The translations under genes and the position numbers were made by a program. The notes under the pieces were generated by a model. That model searched no databases. It had not been told where the DNA came from and saw only the letters and a list, made by a program, of their open reading frames with translations. A stretch of 15,009 nucleotides of DNA from Bacteroidales bacterium (GTDB lineage Bacteria; Bacteroidota; Bacteroidia; Bacteroidales; Muribaculaceae): contig SFJG01000049.1 of the NCBI GenBank assembly GCA_004555955.1, positions 1 through 15,009 of the forward strand, read 5' to 3'. Shown piece after piece: positions 1-5,718 of the stretch (position 1 is the stretch's first letter; each line of letters begins with the position of its first letter).

Positions 1-2
1 CG

Positions 3-554
3 TACACTTGGCCCGGCTTGGATATAAAGCAAAGTGAAACGTATTGCTATTTTTCTCCTTTAGGAAATAGTTATGGACATTCCTTGTTTTCACTTCAATT
101 GAATGCACAGGATATGCCATATAGGGCATTTGACAGTGAGGGCAATCCAATTGTCCTTCAAGAATACAATAGTGATGTAGAATGCAGTTTCATGCTTATT
201 GACTTTGATCCTTCTACTGCAAAGCAAGGGGAGGTATTTGGATTTAAACAGGTCGTTAAAGAAGTTTATAATGGGGTAGTGTATGACATTTACAATAAAA
301 TTGAATATCGAGAAAAAGCTTATAGTATTGAAAAATCCATAACATTCTCTTGGAAAAATAATAATCCCAAAGGGCAAGTCAAATTTGTTTCATACAAAAA
401 ATTGGAAAATGGTTCTTATTTATTGACTTTGGATTTCCAAAACGTTACATTGGATAGAATTACGGACAATACTCCCTATAGCAACAAATCAGACCAACTA
501 ATCTTAAATGGTAGAATTATGTTTACCGATAATCTAACAGGAGTTATAAGTTGA
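3..554 (+). CDS. Hypothetical protein, C-terminal part only (5' end outside the window)
   Basis: The reading frame is already open at the left edge (it reads Y-T-W-P-G-L before the TTG at 18) and ends with TGA at 552-554. The true start is therefore upstream of the window, and the TTG at 18 is not a convincing start. About 183 residues are visible. They are rich in alternating polar and hydrophobic stretches with many Tyr, Asn, Phe and Asp, as in beta-rich secreted or surface proteins of Bacteroidales. The end contains a segment like NVTLDRITDNTPYSNKSD followed by LILNGRIMFTD, which reads like a terminal beta-strand region. No catalytic motif was recognised and no function is proposed. The DNA is clearly more A/T-rich than the genes to its right, and a terminator follows 20 bases after the stop. 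Confidence 0.7.
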   Translation, partial: YTWPGLDIKQSETYCYFSPLGNSYGHSLFSLQLNAQDMPYRAFDSEGNPIVLQEYNSDVECSFMLIDFDPSTAKQGEVFGFKQVVKEVYNGVVYDIYNKIEYREKAYSIEKSITFSWKNNNPKGQVKFVSYKKLENGSYLLTLDFQNVTLDRITDNTPYSNKSDQLILNGRIMFTDNLTGVIS

Positions 555-572
555 TAAGAACTCTCTTATGTA

Positions 573-604
573 AAGCACCGATTAGAAATAGTCGGTGTTT
601 TTTT
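573..604 (+). terminator. Rho-independent terminator of the left-end gene
   Basis: CACCGATT (576-583) pairs with AGTCGGTG (590-597), with one G-T pair and a six-base loop. Seven T residues follow at 598-604. It begins about 20 bases after the stop at 554 and marks the end of that transcript. Confidence 0.8.
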
Positions 605-816
605 ATGTCGGAAGCATAGTCAATGAGTGAGTCTACATTGTCGGTTACAAGCGTTTTCCCTCTAATTACAACGATTGCTGTTAAGTCTGTTTGATTCAGA
701 TGTGAATTAATTACAAATGTAATTTTTTGGATAAGGAAATTAGCGGTTATCGAACCGAGAAGGAGAATAGTGCGCTTGCTGTAATGCGCAGGATTACAAG
801 CCTTTACAAAAATATT
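605..816. other. Gene-free A/T-rich stretch between the left-end gene and tRNA-Leu
   Basis: No credible gene was found on either strand. It contains small inverted repeats: AATTAC/GTAATT around 709-724 with a four-base loop, and CGGTT/AACCG around 743-756. Neither is placed as a terminator for a known gene. The composition matches the A/T-rich gene to the left rather than the DNA right of the tRNA. No copy of the tRNA 3' end, which would mark an attachment site, was seen here. Confidence 0.5.
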
Positions 817-848
817 AAAGAGGAAAAATCCGTAGAAATTTCCTCTTT
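806..848 (-). terminator. Terminator of tRNA-Leu
   Basis: On the minus strand a perfect 10-bp stem, AAAGAGGAAA with TTTCCTCTTT (plus-strand 839-848 and 817-826), has a 12-base loop and is followed by a T-rich tail (AATATTTTT, plus-strand 816-808). It starts nine bases after the encoded CCA of the tRNA. Confidence 0.75.
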
Positions 849-856
849 GTCTCATT

Positions 857-941
857 TGGTGCGCACGAAGGGACTCGAACCCCCACGTCGTCAGACACTA
901 GATCCTAAGTCTAGCGTGGCTACCAATTACGCCACGTGCGC
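857..941 (-). tRNA. tRNA-Leu, anticodon UAG, with encoded CCA
   Basis: The minus strand folds as a class II tRNA. The acceptor arm is GCGCACG (941-935) with CGTGCGC (867-861), the discriminator is A (860), and CCA is encoded at 859-857. The D arm is GGC/GCC around TAATTGGTA. The anticodon stem CTAGA/TCTAG encloses the loop CTTAGGA, whose centre is TAG. A long variable arm (around TGTCTGACGACG) is followed by a T arm with the loop TTCGAGT. Anticodon UAG with a long variable arm identifies leucine, reading CUA and probably other CUN codons. It stands alone, with its own promoter and terminator. Confidence 0.96.
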
Positions 942-951
942 TTTCGTGTTG

Positions 952-983
952 CAAAAGTAGACAAAGTTTTTCAATTTCACAAA
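952..983 (-). promoter_or_regulatory. Promoter of tRNA-Leu (Bacteroidetes type)
   Basis: On the minus strand TTTG (983-980) is followed by exactly 20 bases and then TACTTTTG (959-952). This matches the TTTG-N19-21-TAnnTTTG consensus of the Bacteroidetes primary sigma factor. The tRNA 5' end is at 941, ten bases after the -7 box, so the precursor leader would be very short. Confidence 0.75.
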
Positions 984-992
984 TTTTTTGCG

Positions 993-1000
993 TAATTTTG
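993..1000 (+). promoter_or_regulatory. Probable -7 box for the acetyltransferase gene
   Basis: TAATTTTG is an exact match to TAnnTTTG, 28 bases upstream of the ATG at 1029. A clear TTG -33 element at the expected 19-21 base distance is not seen (the DNA there is a T run), so this is weaker than the divergent tRNA promoter that shares the region. Confidence 0.5.
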
Positions 1001-1028
1001 GATTCTGTCTTTTAAATAAAAGTGAGAA

Positions 1029-1586
1029 ATGATGAAAACTGAATACGAAAAGATGTTGGCGGGTGAGGTCTATCGTGCCGACGATGCCGATTTGATTGAG
1101 ATGCTGAATGCTGTCAAGGATTTGTGTTGGGAGTATAACCGTATTCGCCCGACCGACTTGTCGGCTCGCTCGGCTATGCTTCAGCGAATCCTCGGCAAAT
1201 GTGATGCCGACACGTTTGTCAATCAGCCTTTCTATTGCGACTACGGGAAGCATATCCGTGTAGGTAAGCGATTTTTTGCCAATTTCGGACTCACCGTTCT
1301 CGATGAAGCGTTGGTGACAATTGGCGACGACTGTTTTATCGGACCGAATGTAAGTATCTATACGGCGTGTCACAGCACCGACCCTGACGAACGCAACACG
1401 CGTATGGAGTGGGCGCGTCCGGTGACGATAGGCGACAGTTGCTGGCTCGGTGGCGGTGTGACGATACTGCCGGGTGTGACGATAGGCAACGGCGTGACCA
1501 TCGGCGCCGGAAGTGTCGTGGTGTCGGACATTCCCGACCGGTCGGTTGCTGTGGGCAATCCGGCTCGAGTCGTTAAGAGCCTGTAA
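1029..1586 (+). CDS. maa: Maltose/galactoside O-acetyltransferase-like protein (left-handed beta-helix)
   Basis: This 185-residue cytoplasmic enzyme would transfer acetyl from acetyl-CoA to a hydroxyl of a sugar; the exact acceptor cannot be told from sequence. An N-terminal helical cap (roughly residues 1-55) begins MMKTEYEKMLAGEVYRADD, close to the family's usual EKM-AGE-Y start. It is followed by hexapeptide-repeat turns (about 72-180), with runs such as VTIGDSCWLGGGVTILPGV and VTIGNGVTIGAGSVV. The expected catalytic histidine is H115 in YTACHSTDPDERN. Length matches the family. ATG codons at 1029 and 1032 are both possible starts. Its 3' end overlaps the end of the convergent channel gene by 14 bases. 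The symbol is by family resemblance; relatives such as lacA or nodL are alternatives. Confidence 0.88.
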   Translation: MMKTEYEKMLAGEVYRADDADLIEMLNAVKDLCWEYNRIRPTDLSARSAMLQRILGKCDADTFVNQPFYCDYGKHIRVGKRFFANFGLTVLDEALVTIGDDCFIGPNVSIYTACHSTDPDERNTRMEWARPVTIGDSCWLGGGVTILPGVTIGNGVTIGAGSVVVSDIPDRSVAVGNPARVVKSL

Positions 1587-2790
1587 CGGAATTGCTCTTG
1601 AAGCCTGCGAAGTCGGTGCCTGTGGGCGACTGGAACGGGCGCAGGTCGAAGAGACTGAGAGATGCAATGGCGGTTTCGACCACTTCGGCTTTGAAGTGCT
1701 CGAAGTCGACCCATTCGGTCGCCGACGTGAAGAAGTAGATTTCTATGGGAAGTCCTGTCGGTGTGGCTTGGAGGGTTTTGACCATTATGTGTCGATGTGT
1801 TACGGGCTGTTTTGGCTCCGTACTGCGCAAGGGCGCGAACATCTGCTCAAGGTAGTAGCGATAGAAGTGGAGGTTGGTAAGCCGTCCTTCGCCGCATACG
1901 GCATTCTGATTCCATTCGGCAACAAGTTGTTTGTAGCTTTCGAGGGCAGTGCCTTTGGCGGTTGCTACGCTGTTGATGTCGATAAAGATTTTTTCGCACA
2001 CGCGGCGCGACTTCTCCATGCGCATTTGTCGGTAGTTTTGAAATGATTTGTCCAAGAACATACGCGTTGGAACTGTGGCTATGGAGTTGTCCCAATTGAG
2101 TATTTTGACGATATTTAGGTTTGTTTCGAGCACTTCGCCGTTGATGTTCATCGTGTCCATCACAACCCAGTCGCCCGGCTGGAGTGTGTCGTAGGCGTTC
2201 ATAATAACGCCTGCCACAAAGCCGAGAATGGTGTCTTGGAAGAGCAGAACGACTACGGCGGCGTAAGCACCCATAGCGGCGAGTATGGTGCCGACATCCT
2301 CGTTGATGAGGATGCCTATGCTGATGATTATGCCGATGATGATGACAACGAATTTGAGCACTTGAAACACTCCGCGGAGCGTTTTGATGCGCTTTACGTT
2401 GGTCTCGTTGGAGATGGCATAAAAGGATGTTATGAAGGTGTTGACCACGCGAATTCCGGCAAATAGGATGATGATTTCGCCTGCCTTGTTTATCAGGTTG
2501 ATACTGCCGGGGCTGCCTATGGCGATTAGCGGAGCAAGACTGAAGCAGATAATGGCAACGGCGAGCGTACTCAGTGCCTTTATCATATTGGGCTTAACGA
2601 GGTGGTCGTCCCATTTGGCGGATGTGCTGTTCGCGAATTTTTCGAGAATGCGTCCTATTATTTTTGTGCAGAACAGATATACGATGATGCCGATGGCGGA
2701 GATTATCGCCGTTGTGGTGATGCGCTCAAGTGCTGTGGGCTCGGCGCTCAACCATCCGCTTTGGGTTGCTATCTCGATGATGTTGCTCAT
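1573..2790 (-). CDS. MscS-family mechanosensitive channel, YbdG/miniconductance type
   Basis: This 405-residue inner-membrane channel is expected to open under membrane tension or osmotic stress. Five hydrophobic segments are visible at about residues 25-43, 72-92, 103-123, 143-162 and 168-196. The last is the glycine/alanine-rich pore helix (AAMGAYAAVVVLLFQDTILG), followed by the MscS beta-domain signature (DTLQPGDWVVM, then INGEVLETNLNIVKILNWD and ATVPTRMF). The long C-terminal region, including the PIEIYFFTSATEWVDFE segment, resembles E. coli YbdG rather than the short MscS. The start is the ATG at 2790, which overlaps the TGA of lgt as ATGA, indicating translational coupling. The C-terminus runs 14 bases into the end of the acetyltransferase gene on the other strand. 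Confidence 0.92.
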   Translation of the reverse strand: MSNIIEIATQSGWLSAEPTALERITTTAIISAIGIIVYLFCTKIIGRILEKFANSTSAKWDDHLVKPNMIKALSTLAVAIICFSLAPLIAIGSPGSINLINKAGEIIILFAGIRVVNTFITSFYAISNETNVKRIKTLRGVFQVLKFVVIIIGIIISIGILINEDVGTILAAMGAYAAVVVLLFQDTILGFVAGVIMNAYDTLQPGDWVVMDTMNINGEVLETNLNIVKILNWDNSIATVPTRMFLDKSFQNYRQMRMEKSRRVCEKIFIDINSVATAKGTALESYKQLVAEWNQNAVCGEGRLTNLHFYRYYLEQMFAPLRSTEPKQPVTHRHIMVKTLQATPTGLPIEIYFFTSATEWVDFEHFKAEVVETAIASLSLFDLRPFQSPTGTDFAGFKSNSVTGS

Positions 2791-3653
2791 TTCTTACGTG
2801 GCTCTTCAGCGAATTTGTCGGGATAATTGATGTGCTCGCGCTCAATGCGGAATGCTCTGATAATCAAGAAAATGCCTACGATGATAAACGGTATGCTGAG
2901 CCATTGACCCATGTCGAATGTCATCCCTACCTCGAAGTCTTCTTGCGGATTTTTGATGAATTCGATAAGGAATCGTGAGGCGAAGCAGCCAACGAGGAAT
3001 GTGCCCGTGAGCAGCCCTTGGCGTTCACCGCTGTTGCGTTTCCAATACATATACATAAGGAGTCCGAATAGGGCGAAGTAGCATAGCGACTCGTAGATTT
3101 GTGTTGGGTGAGAGGGTTGTGAGAATATCGGCTCGGCGCCTTTTAGCCAGGCATCGACGTTTTCGACGAAGCGGAAGCCCCATGGCAGGTCGGTGGGATG
3201 TCCGTAGATTTCGTGGTTCATCAAGTTGCCCAAGCGGATGAGTCCGCCGACCATGGCAACCGGGACAACGAGGCGGTCGAGCGCCCACAAATAGGGCTTT
3301 TTGGTGACGCACCATTTGTAGACGAGCAATCCGATGAGTATGCCTATTGCGCCGCCGTGACTTGCCAAACCACCTTCCCATGTCTTAATGATGTCTTCGG
3401 GATGCTGCGAATAGTAGTCCCACGCATAGAAGAATACGTGGCCGAGTCGTGCTCCGATGATGGTGCATATGGCTGTGTAGATGAATATTGCGTCGACCCA
3501 ACTGTTCGGGGTGCCTTCGCGGCGAAACATTCTGCCTATTACTTTTACGCCGAGGACGAAGCCGATGACAAACATTATGCCGTACCAACGTATTGTGATG
3601 GGGTGCGATATCAAGTCGGGATTAAATGTCCATGTTATAAATGCCTGGTTCAT
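2787..3653 (-). CDS. lgt: Prolipoprotein diacylglyceryl transferase
   Basis: Lgt moves diacylglycerol from phosphatidylglycerol to the lipobox cysteine of prelipoproteins in the inner membrane, the first step of lipoprotein maturation. The 288-residue product has several membrane helices and the family motifs in order: RWYG near residue 22, GGLASHGG (about 94-101), the signature IRLGNLMNHEIYG (about 139-151) with conserved Arg, Asn and Glu, HPTQIYES (about 182-189), and FASRFLIEF. An upstream in-frame TTG at 3662 would add three residues. The ATG at 3653 is preferred because it is a standard codon and lies just downstream of a strong promoter. It is first in an operon with the channel gene. 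Predicted lipoproteins at 7512, 12155 and 13864 would be substrates. Confidence 0.96.
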   Translation of the reverse strand: MNQAFITWTFNPDLISHPITIRWYGIMFVIGFVLGVKVIGRMFRREGTPNSWVDAIFIYTAICTIIGARLGHVFFYAWDYYSQHPEDIIKTWEGGLASHGGAIGILIGLLVYKWCVTKKPYLWALDRLVVPVAMVGGLIRLGNLMNHEIYGHPTDLPWGFRFVENVDAWLKGAEPIFSQPSHPTQIYESLCYFALFGLLMYMYWKRNSGERQGLLTGTFLVGCFASRFLIEFIKNPQEDFEVGMTFDMGQWLSIPFIIVGIFLIIRAFRIEREHINYPDKFAEEPRKK

Positions 3654-3670
3654 TTTAGTCAATTTTTCTG

Positions 3671-3701
3671 CAAAAATACGTCAAACGACTGAAAAATTCA
3701 A
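3671..3701 (-). promoter_or_regulatory. Promoter of the lgt-channel operon
   Basis: On the minus strand TTG (3701-3699), exactly 20 bases, then TATTTTTG (3678-3671) form a full match to TTG-N20-TAnnTTTG. Transcription would begin around 3664-3667, leaving only about 12 bases before the ATG at 3653. That supports the ATG start of lgt over the upstream TTG. Confidence 0.75.
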
Positions 3702-3742
3702 GCGAAGGCGGCAAAAAGCGGCGGCAGTTGTATGCTGACGCC

Positions 3743-3778
3743 AAAAAAACAGGCAACGCGTATGTGCGATGCCTGTTT
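3743..3778 (-). terminator. Terminator of the perR-rubrerythrin operon
   Basis: On the minus strand AAACAGGCA (3778-3770) pairs perfectly with TGCCTGTTT (3755-3747). The run of T continues through 3743 (seven A on the plus strand, 3743-3749). It starts 23 bases after the rubrerythrin stop and separates that operon from lgt. Confidence 0.88.
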
Positions 3779-3801
3779 CTGAGTTCGTTGAGTATGGTTT
3801 G

Positions 3802-4350
3802 TTACTTCTTGAAGTAGCGGTTGTAGAGGCCTTGGAAGCCTTGACCGTGACGAGCTTCGTCTTTAGCCATTTCGTGAACAGTGTCGTGGATGGCGTCGAG
3901 GTTGAGTTCTTTAGCACGTTTTGCGATGCGCATTTTGTCGGCGCAAGCACCTGATTCCGCTGCCATACGTTTTTCGAGGTTGGTCTTGGTGTCCCAAACG
4001 CAGTCGCCGAGGAGTTCGGCAAATTTAGCAGCGTGTTCAGCTTCTTCGAAAGCGTAACGCTTGTAAGCTTCGGCGATTTCGGGGTAGCCTTCTCTGTCGG
4101 CTTGACGCGACATTGCAAGATACATACCAACTTCGGTGCATTCGCCGTTGAAGTGAGCGTTGAGGTCTTTAATCATCTCTTCGTCGCAACCTTTAGCAAC
4201 GCCGATAACGTGCTCGGTAACGAATTCGAGACCTTCTTCTTCCTTAAGTTCTTTGAACTTGCTTGCGGGAACACCGCACAACGGGCATTTTTCGGGAGCG
4301 GCGTCACCTTCGTGAACGTAACCGCAAACTGTACAGATGAATTTTTTCAT
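3802..4350 (-). CDS. rbr: Reverse rubrerythrin (N-terminal rubredoxin domain), peroxide reductase
   Basis: This 182-residue cytoplasmic non-heme iron protein is expected to reduce hydrogen peroxide (and possibly oxygen) with electrons from NAD(P)H via a rubredoxin-type centre. The rubredoxin-like part is at the N-terminus: CTVC (C6, C9) and CPLC (C22, C25). It is followed by the four-helix diiron domain (about 50-180) with E70, the ExxH pairs E103/H106 and E165/H168, and E160. Classical rubrerythrins carry the rubredoxin domain at the C-terminus, so this is the reversed type. The frame extends upstream to 4551, but ATG at 4350 (MKKFICTVCGYVHEG) is the evident start, since translation above it gives basic, non-protein-like sequence overlapping the regulator gene. 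It lies 32 bases after the PerR-type gene, in one operon. Confidence 0.94.
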   Translation of the reverse strand: MKKFICTVCGYVHEGDAAPEKCPLCGVPASKFKELKEEEGLEFVTEHVIGVAKGCDEEMIKDLNAHFNGECTEVGMYLAMSRQADREGYPEIAEAYKRYAFEEAEHAAKFAELLGDCVWDTKTNLEKRMAAESGACADKMRIAKRAKELNLDAIHDTVHEMAKDEARHGQGFQGLYNRYFKK

Positions 4351-4382
4351 AATTAAGAGATTTTTAATTTTGTTAATAGTTT

Positions 4383-4823
4383 CTATTCTTTTTGCAGGCA
4401 GTCTCCGCAGAGACCTCTGTAGTTTATTTCCGTTTCTTCGATAACAAATTGTATGCCGTTTTGTTCGCTCCGGCTGTTGTGATAACTTGCTCCGGGTTCG
4501 GCGGCAGTGTCGTCGGGCGGCATGTCGATGATTTTGCCGCATTGCCGACACATGAAGTGAGAGTGGGGCACGGTGTCGAAGTCGTAGTGGGCGTTGCGCT
4601 TGTCGATGGCCATCTCCGTCACGGCTCCGTGGTTGGCGAGGAGCTTGAGGGTGTTGTAGATTGTCGTTTTCGACAGTGTGGGCATCGACGGCGCCAGTTC
4701 GCTATAGATGATGTCGGCTGTGGGATGGTTGTGGTGGGTCAGCAGGTATTGCATTATAACAATCCTCTGCTCCGAAGGCTTGATGTTGTGCCTTTTCAAC
4801 CGTTCTATAGCTCTTTCTCTCAC
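4383..4823 (-). CDS. perR: Fur-family peroxide-sensing repressor, PerR type
   Basis: This 146-residue DNA-binding regulator has a winged-helix domain at about residues 1-82, with the recognition region SKTTIYNTLKLLANHGAV (51-68), and then a dimerisation/metal domain. The regulatory-site residues known from Bacillus subtilis PerR (H37, D85, H91, H93, D104) have counterparts at a constant offset of four: H33, D81, H87, H89 and D100. The Asp at the last position is the PerR rather than Fur choice. A structural zinc site is expected from C92/C95 and C139/C142. The start is GTG at 4823: an in-frame stop lies at 4838-4836, and the next ATG (residue 24) would cut into the DNA-binding domain. The adjacent rubrerythrin is a typical PerR target. 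Confidence 0.88.
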   Translation of the reverse strand: MRERAIERLKRHNIKPSEQRIVIMQYLLTHHNHPTADIIYSELAPSMPTLSKTTIYNTLKLLANHGAVTEMAIDKRNAHYDFDTVPHSHFMCRQCGKIIDMPPDDTAAEPGASYHNSRSEQNGIQFVIEETEINYRGLCGDCLQKE

Positions 4824-4834
4824 AGTTTGTATTC

Positions 4835-4856
4835 GTTACAAATTTAAATCTGTTAC
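4835..4856 (-). promoter_or_regulatory. Probable PerR operator (22-bp imperfect palindrome)
   Basis: Nine of eleven base pairs are symmetric in the 22 bases between perR and its -7 box. The centre is ATTTAAAT, and the outer arms are GTTACA and TGTTAC on the plus strand. It touches the last base of the -7 box at 4856 and covers the expected transcription start. The A/T-rich dyad and its position are typical of a Fur/PerR autoregulatory site; the binding protein is inferred from context. Confidence 0.6.
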
Positions 4857-4886
4857 AAAAGTAATCTTTTCGCCCGACAAATGCAA
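4856..4886 (-). promoter_or_regulatory. Promoter of the perR-rubrerythrin operon
   Basis: On the minus strand TTG (4886-4884), 20 bases, then TACTTTTG (4863-4856) match the Bacteroidetes consensus exactly. It lies in the 84-base gap between the muramidase-like gene and perR, and the -7 box runs into the 4835-4856 dyad. Confidence 0.75.
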
Positions 4887-4907
4887 GTATGGGCAAGTTA
4901 AAAAGAG

Positions 4908-5627
4908 TTAACGATTTTGCGAGTGTTTTCGGTATGCCGAGTTGAGTTTGGTGTGGTAACCACGCGACCGGTACGACGGTCCGTTGTAGTAGTAGGCAAA
5001 CTTGCTCCAGTTGCGGGTTTTGAGATATTGCACGAGGTTGGAGTTTTTGCAGAATTGGGCAAAGAGTTCGAGTTGTTGGGCTTCCGATTCCGACATACGG
5101 TTGACGAATTCGTCGACCGATTTGCAGCCGCATTTTTTCCAGTTAAATCCGCCGATTTGGAACATCCCCCAGAATGCGGAGGCGTTGGCGATGTCGGCGT
5201 CTATGGTGCGTGCGTTTTCGAGTCGTGCCCATTGCGCCATGCCGTAGGAGCCGTGGCGTCGGATGTCGGGACTGCGGAATGCCGGATTTTTTGCGTGGCG
5301 GCTATAACTTTTGCCGGCTCGCGAGAGGTTGCGCCGAAACACTGTGGCGTCGAAGTTTATCAGCGGAATGCCGGGAGCTGCAAATCCTTTATGGGCTGTG
5401 CCGGCTTCGATTTCGACAACTGCTTTTATCGTAGCCGTTTCCACTCCGAGTTCTTCGGCAACGCGACGGTAGTCGTCGTCGGTCAGGCGAGTATATTTGG
5501 CAAGTGAGTCCACTTCGACGGTATCGGCTTGGGGCTTATCGGCTTCGACGGATACATGGTGGTTCTTGGCATATCCTGCCGAACTGATTGCTGCGGCGAG
5601 AATGAGGAGAGTCAGTATATTCTTCAT
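4908..5627 (-). CDS. Secreted N-acetylmuramidase-domain protein (peptidoglycan hydrolase)
   Basis: This 239-residue protein has a signal peptide (MKNILTLLILAAAISSAGYA, likely cleaved after A20), a linker of about 30 residues, and then a domain resembling the N-acetylmuramidase family (Pfam Muramidase type). Supporting motifs are AVVEIEAGTAHKGF (69-82) with candidate catalytic Glu E72 or E74, GSYGMAQWARLENA (126-139), ASAFWGMFQIGGFNWKKCG (149-167), VDEFVNRMSESEAQQLELF (171-189) and FAYYYNGPSYR (210-220). These follow the family order of an AsaSWGlfQImGfNy block, an FV-M-SE-qL-aF helix and a YNGP block. It should act in the periplasm on the glycan backbone. It begins only 23 bases after the hairpin downstream of pepD, with no clear promoter of its own. 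Confidence 0.85.
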   Translation of the reverse strand: MKNILTLLILAAAISSAGYAKNHHVSVEADKPQADTVEVDSLAKYTRLTDDDYRRVAEELGVETATIKAVVEIEAGTAHKGFAAPGIPLINFDATVFRRNLSRAGKSYSRHAKNPAFRSPDIRRHGSYGMAQWARLENARTIDADIANASAFWGMFQIGGFNWKKCGCKSVDEFVNRMSESEAQQLELFAQFCKNSNLVQYLKTRNWSKFAYYYNGPSYRSRGYHTKLNSAYRKHSQNR

Positions 5628-5649
5628 CGGTCTTTTATTATTAAGGTAT

Positions 5650-5697
5650 AAAAACAGAGAGAGGCGGACCCGACAGGCAGGTCTTGGCTCTCTCTGT
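5650..5697 (-). terminator. Terminator or attenuator after pepD
   Basis: On the minus strand ACAGAGAGAG (5697-5688) pairs perfectly with CTCTCTCTGT (5663-5654). The loop contains a smaller GACC/GGTC stem, and five T residues follow (5654-5650). It starts 21 bases after the pepD stop. Since the next gene in the same direction begins at 5627 with no evident promoter between, partial read-through is possible. Confidence 0.78.
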
Positions 5698-5718
5698 TGA
5701 TATTTATGTGGTAACCCA

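Noticed and set aside
709..727. Hairpin AATTAC/GTAATT followed by T residues, as a second plus-strand terminator
   Set aside because: The preceding gene already has a good terminator at 573-604, and the stem is only six A/T-rich pairs.
544..855. Minus-strand frame of 103 codons beside the tRNA
   Set aside because: It runs through the tRNA terminator and the terminator of the plus-strand gene, has no protein-like domain, and its start sits two bases from the tRNA CCA.
727..960. Plus-strand frame of 77 codons across the tRNA
   Set aside because: It reads through the antisense of tRNA-Leu and both tRNA control elements; part of its apparent sequence is tRNA-derived.
4351..4551. N-terminal extension of the rubrerythrin frame up to an ATG at 4551
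   Set aside because: The extension overlaps the PerR-type gene in another frame and gives Arg/His-rich sequence unlike any protein domain. ATG at 4350 starts exactly at the rubredoxin-like domain.
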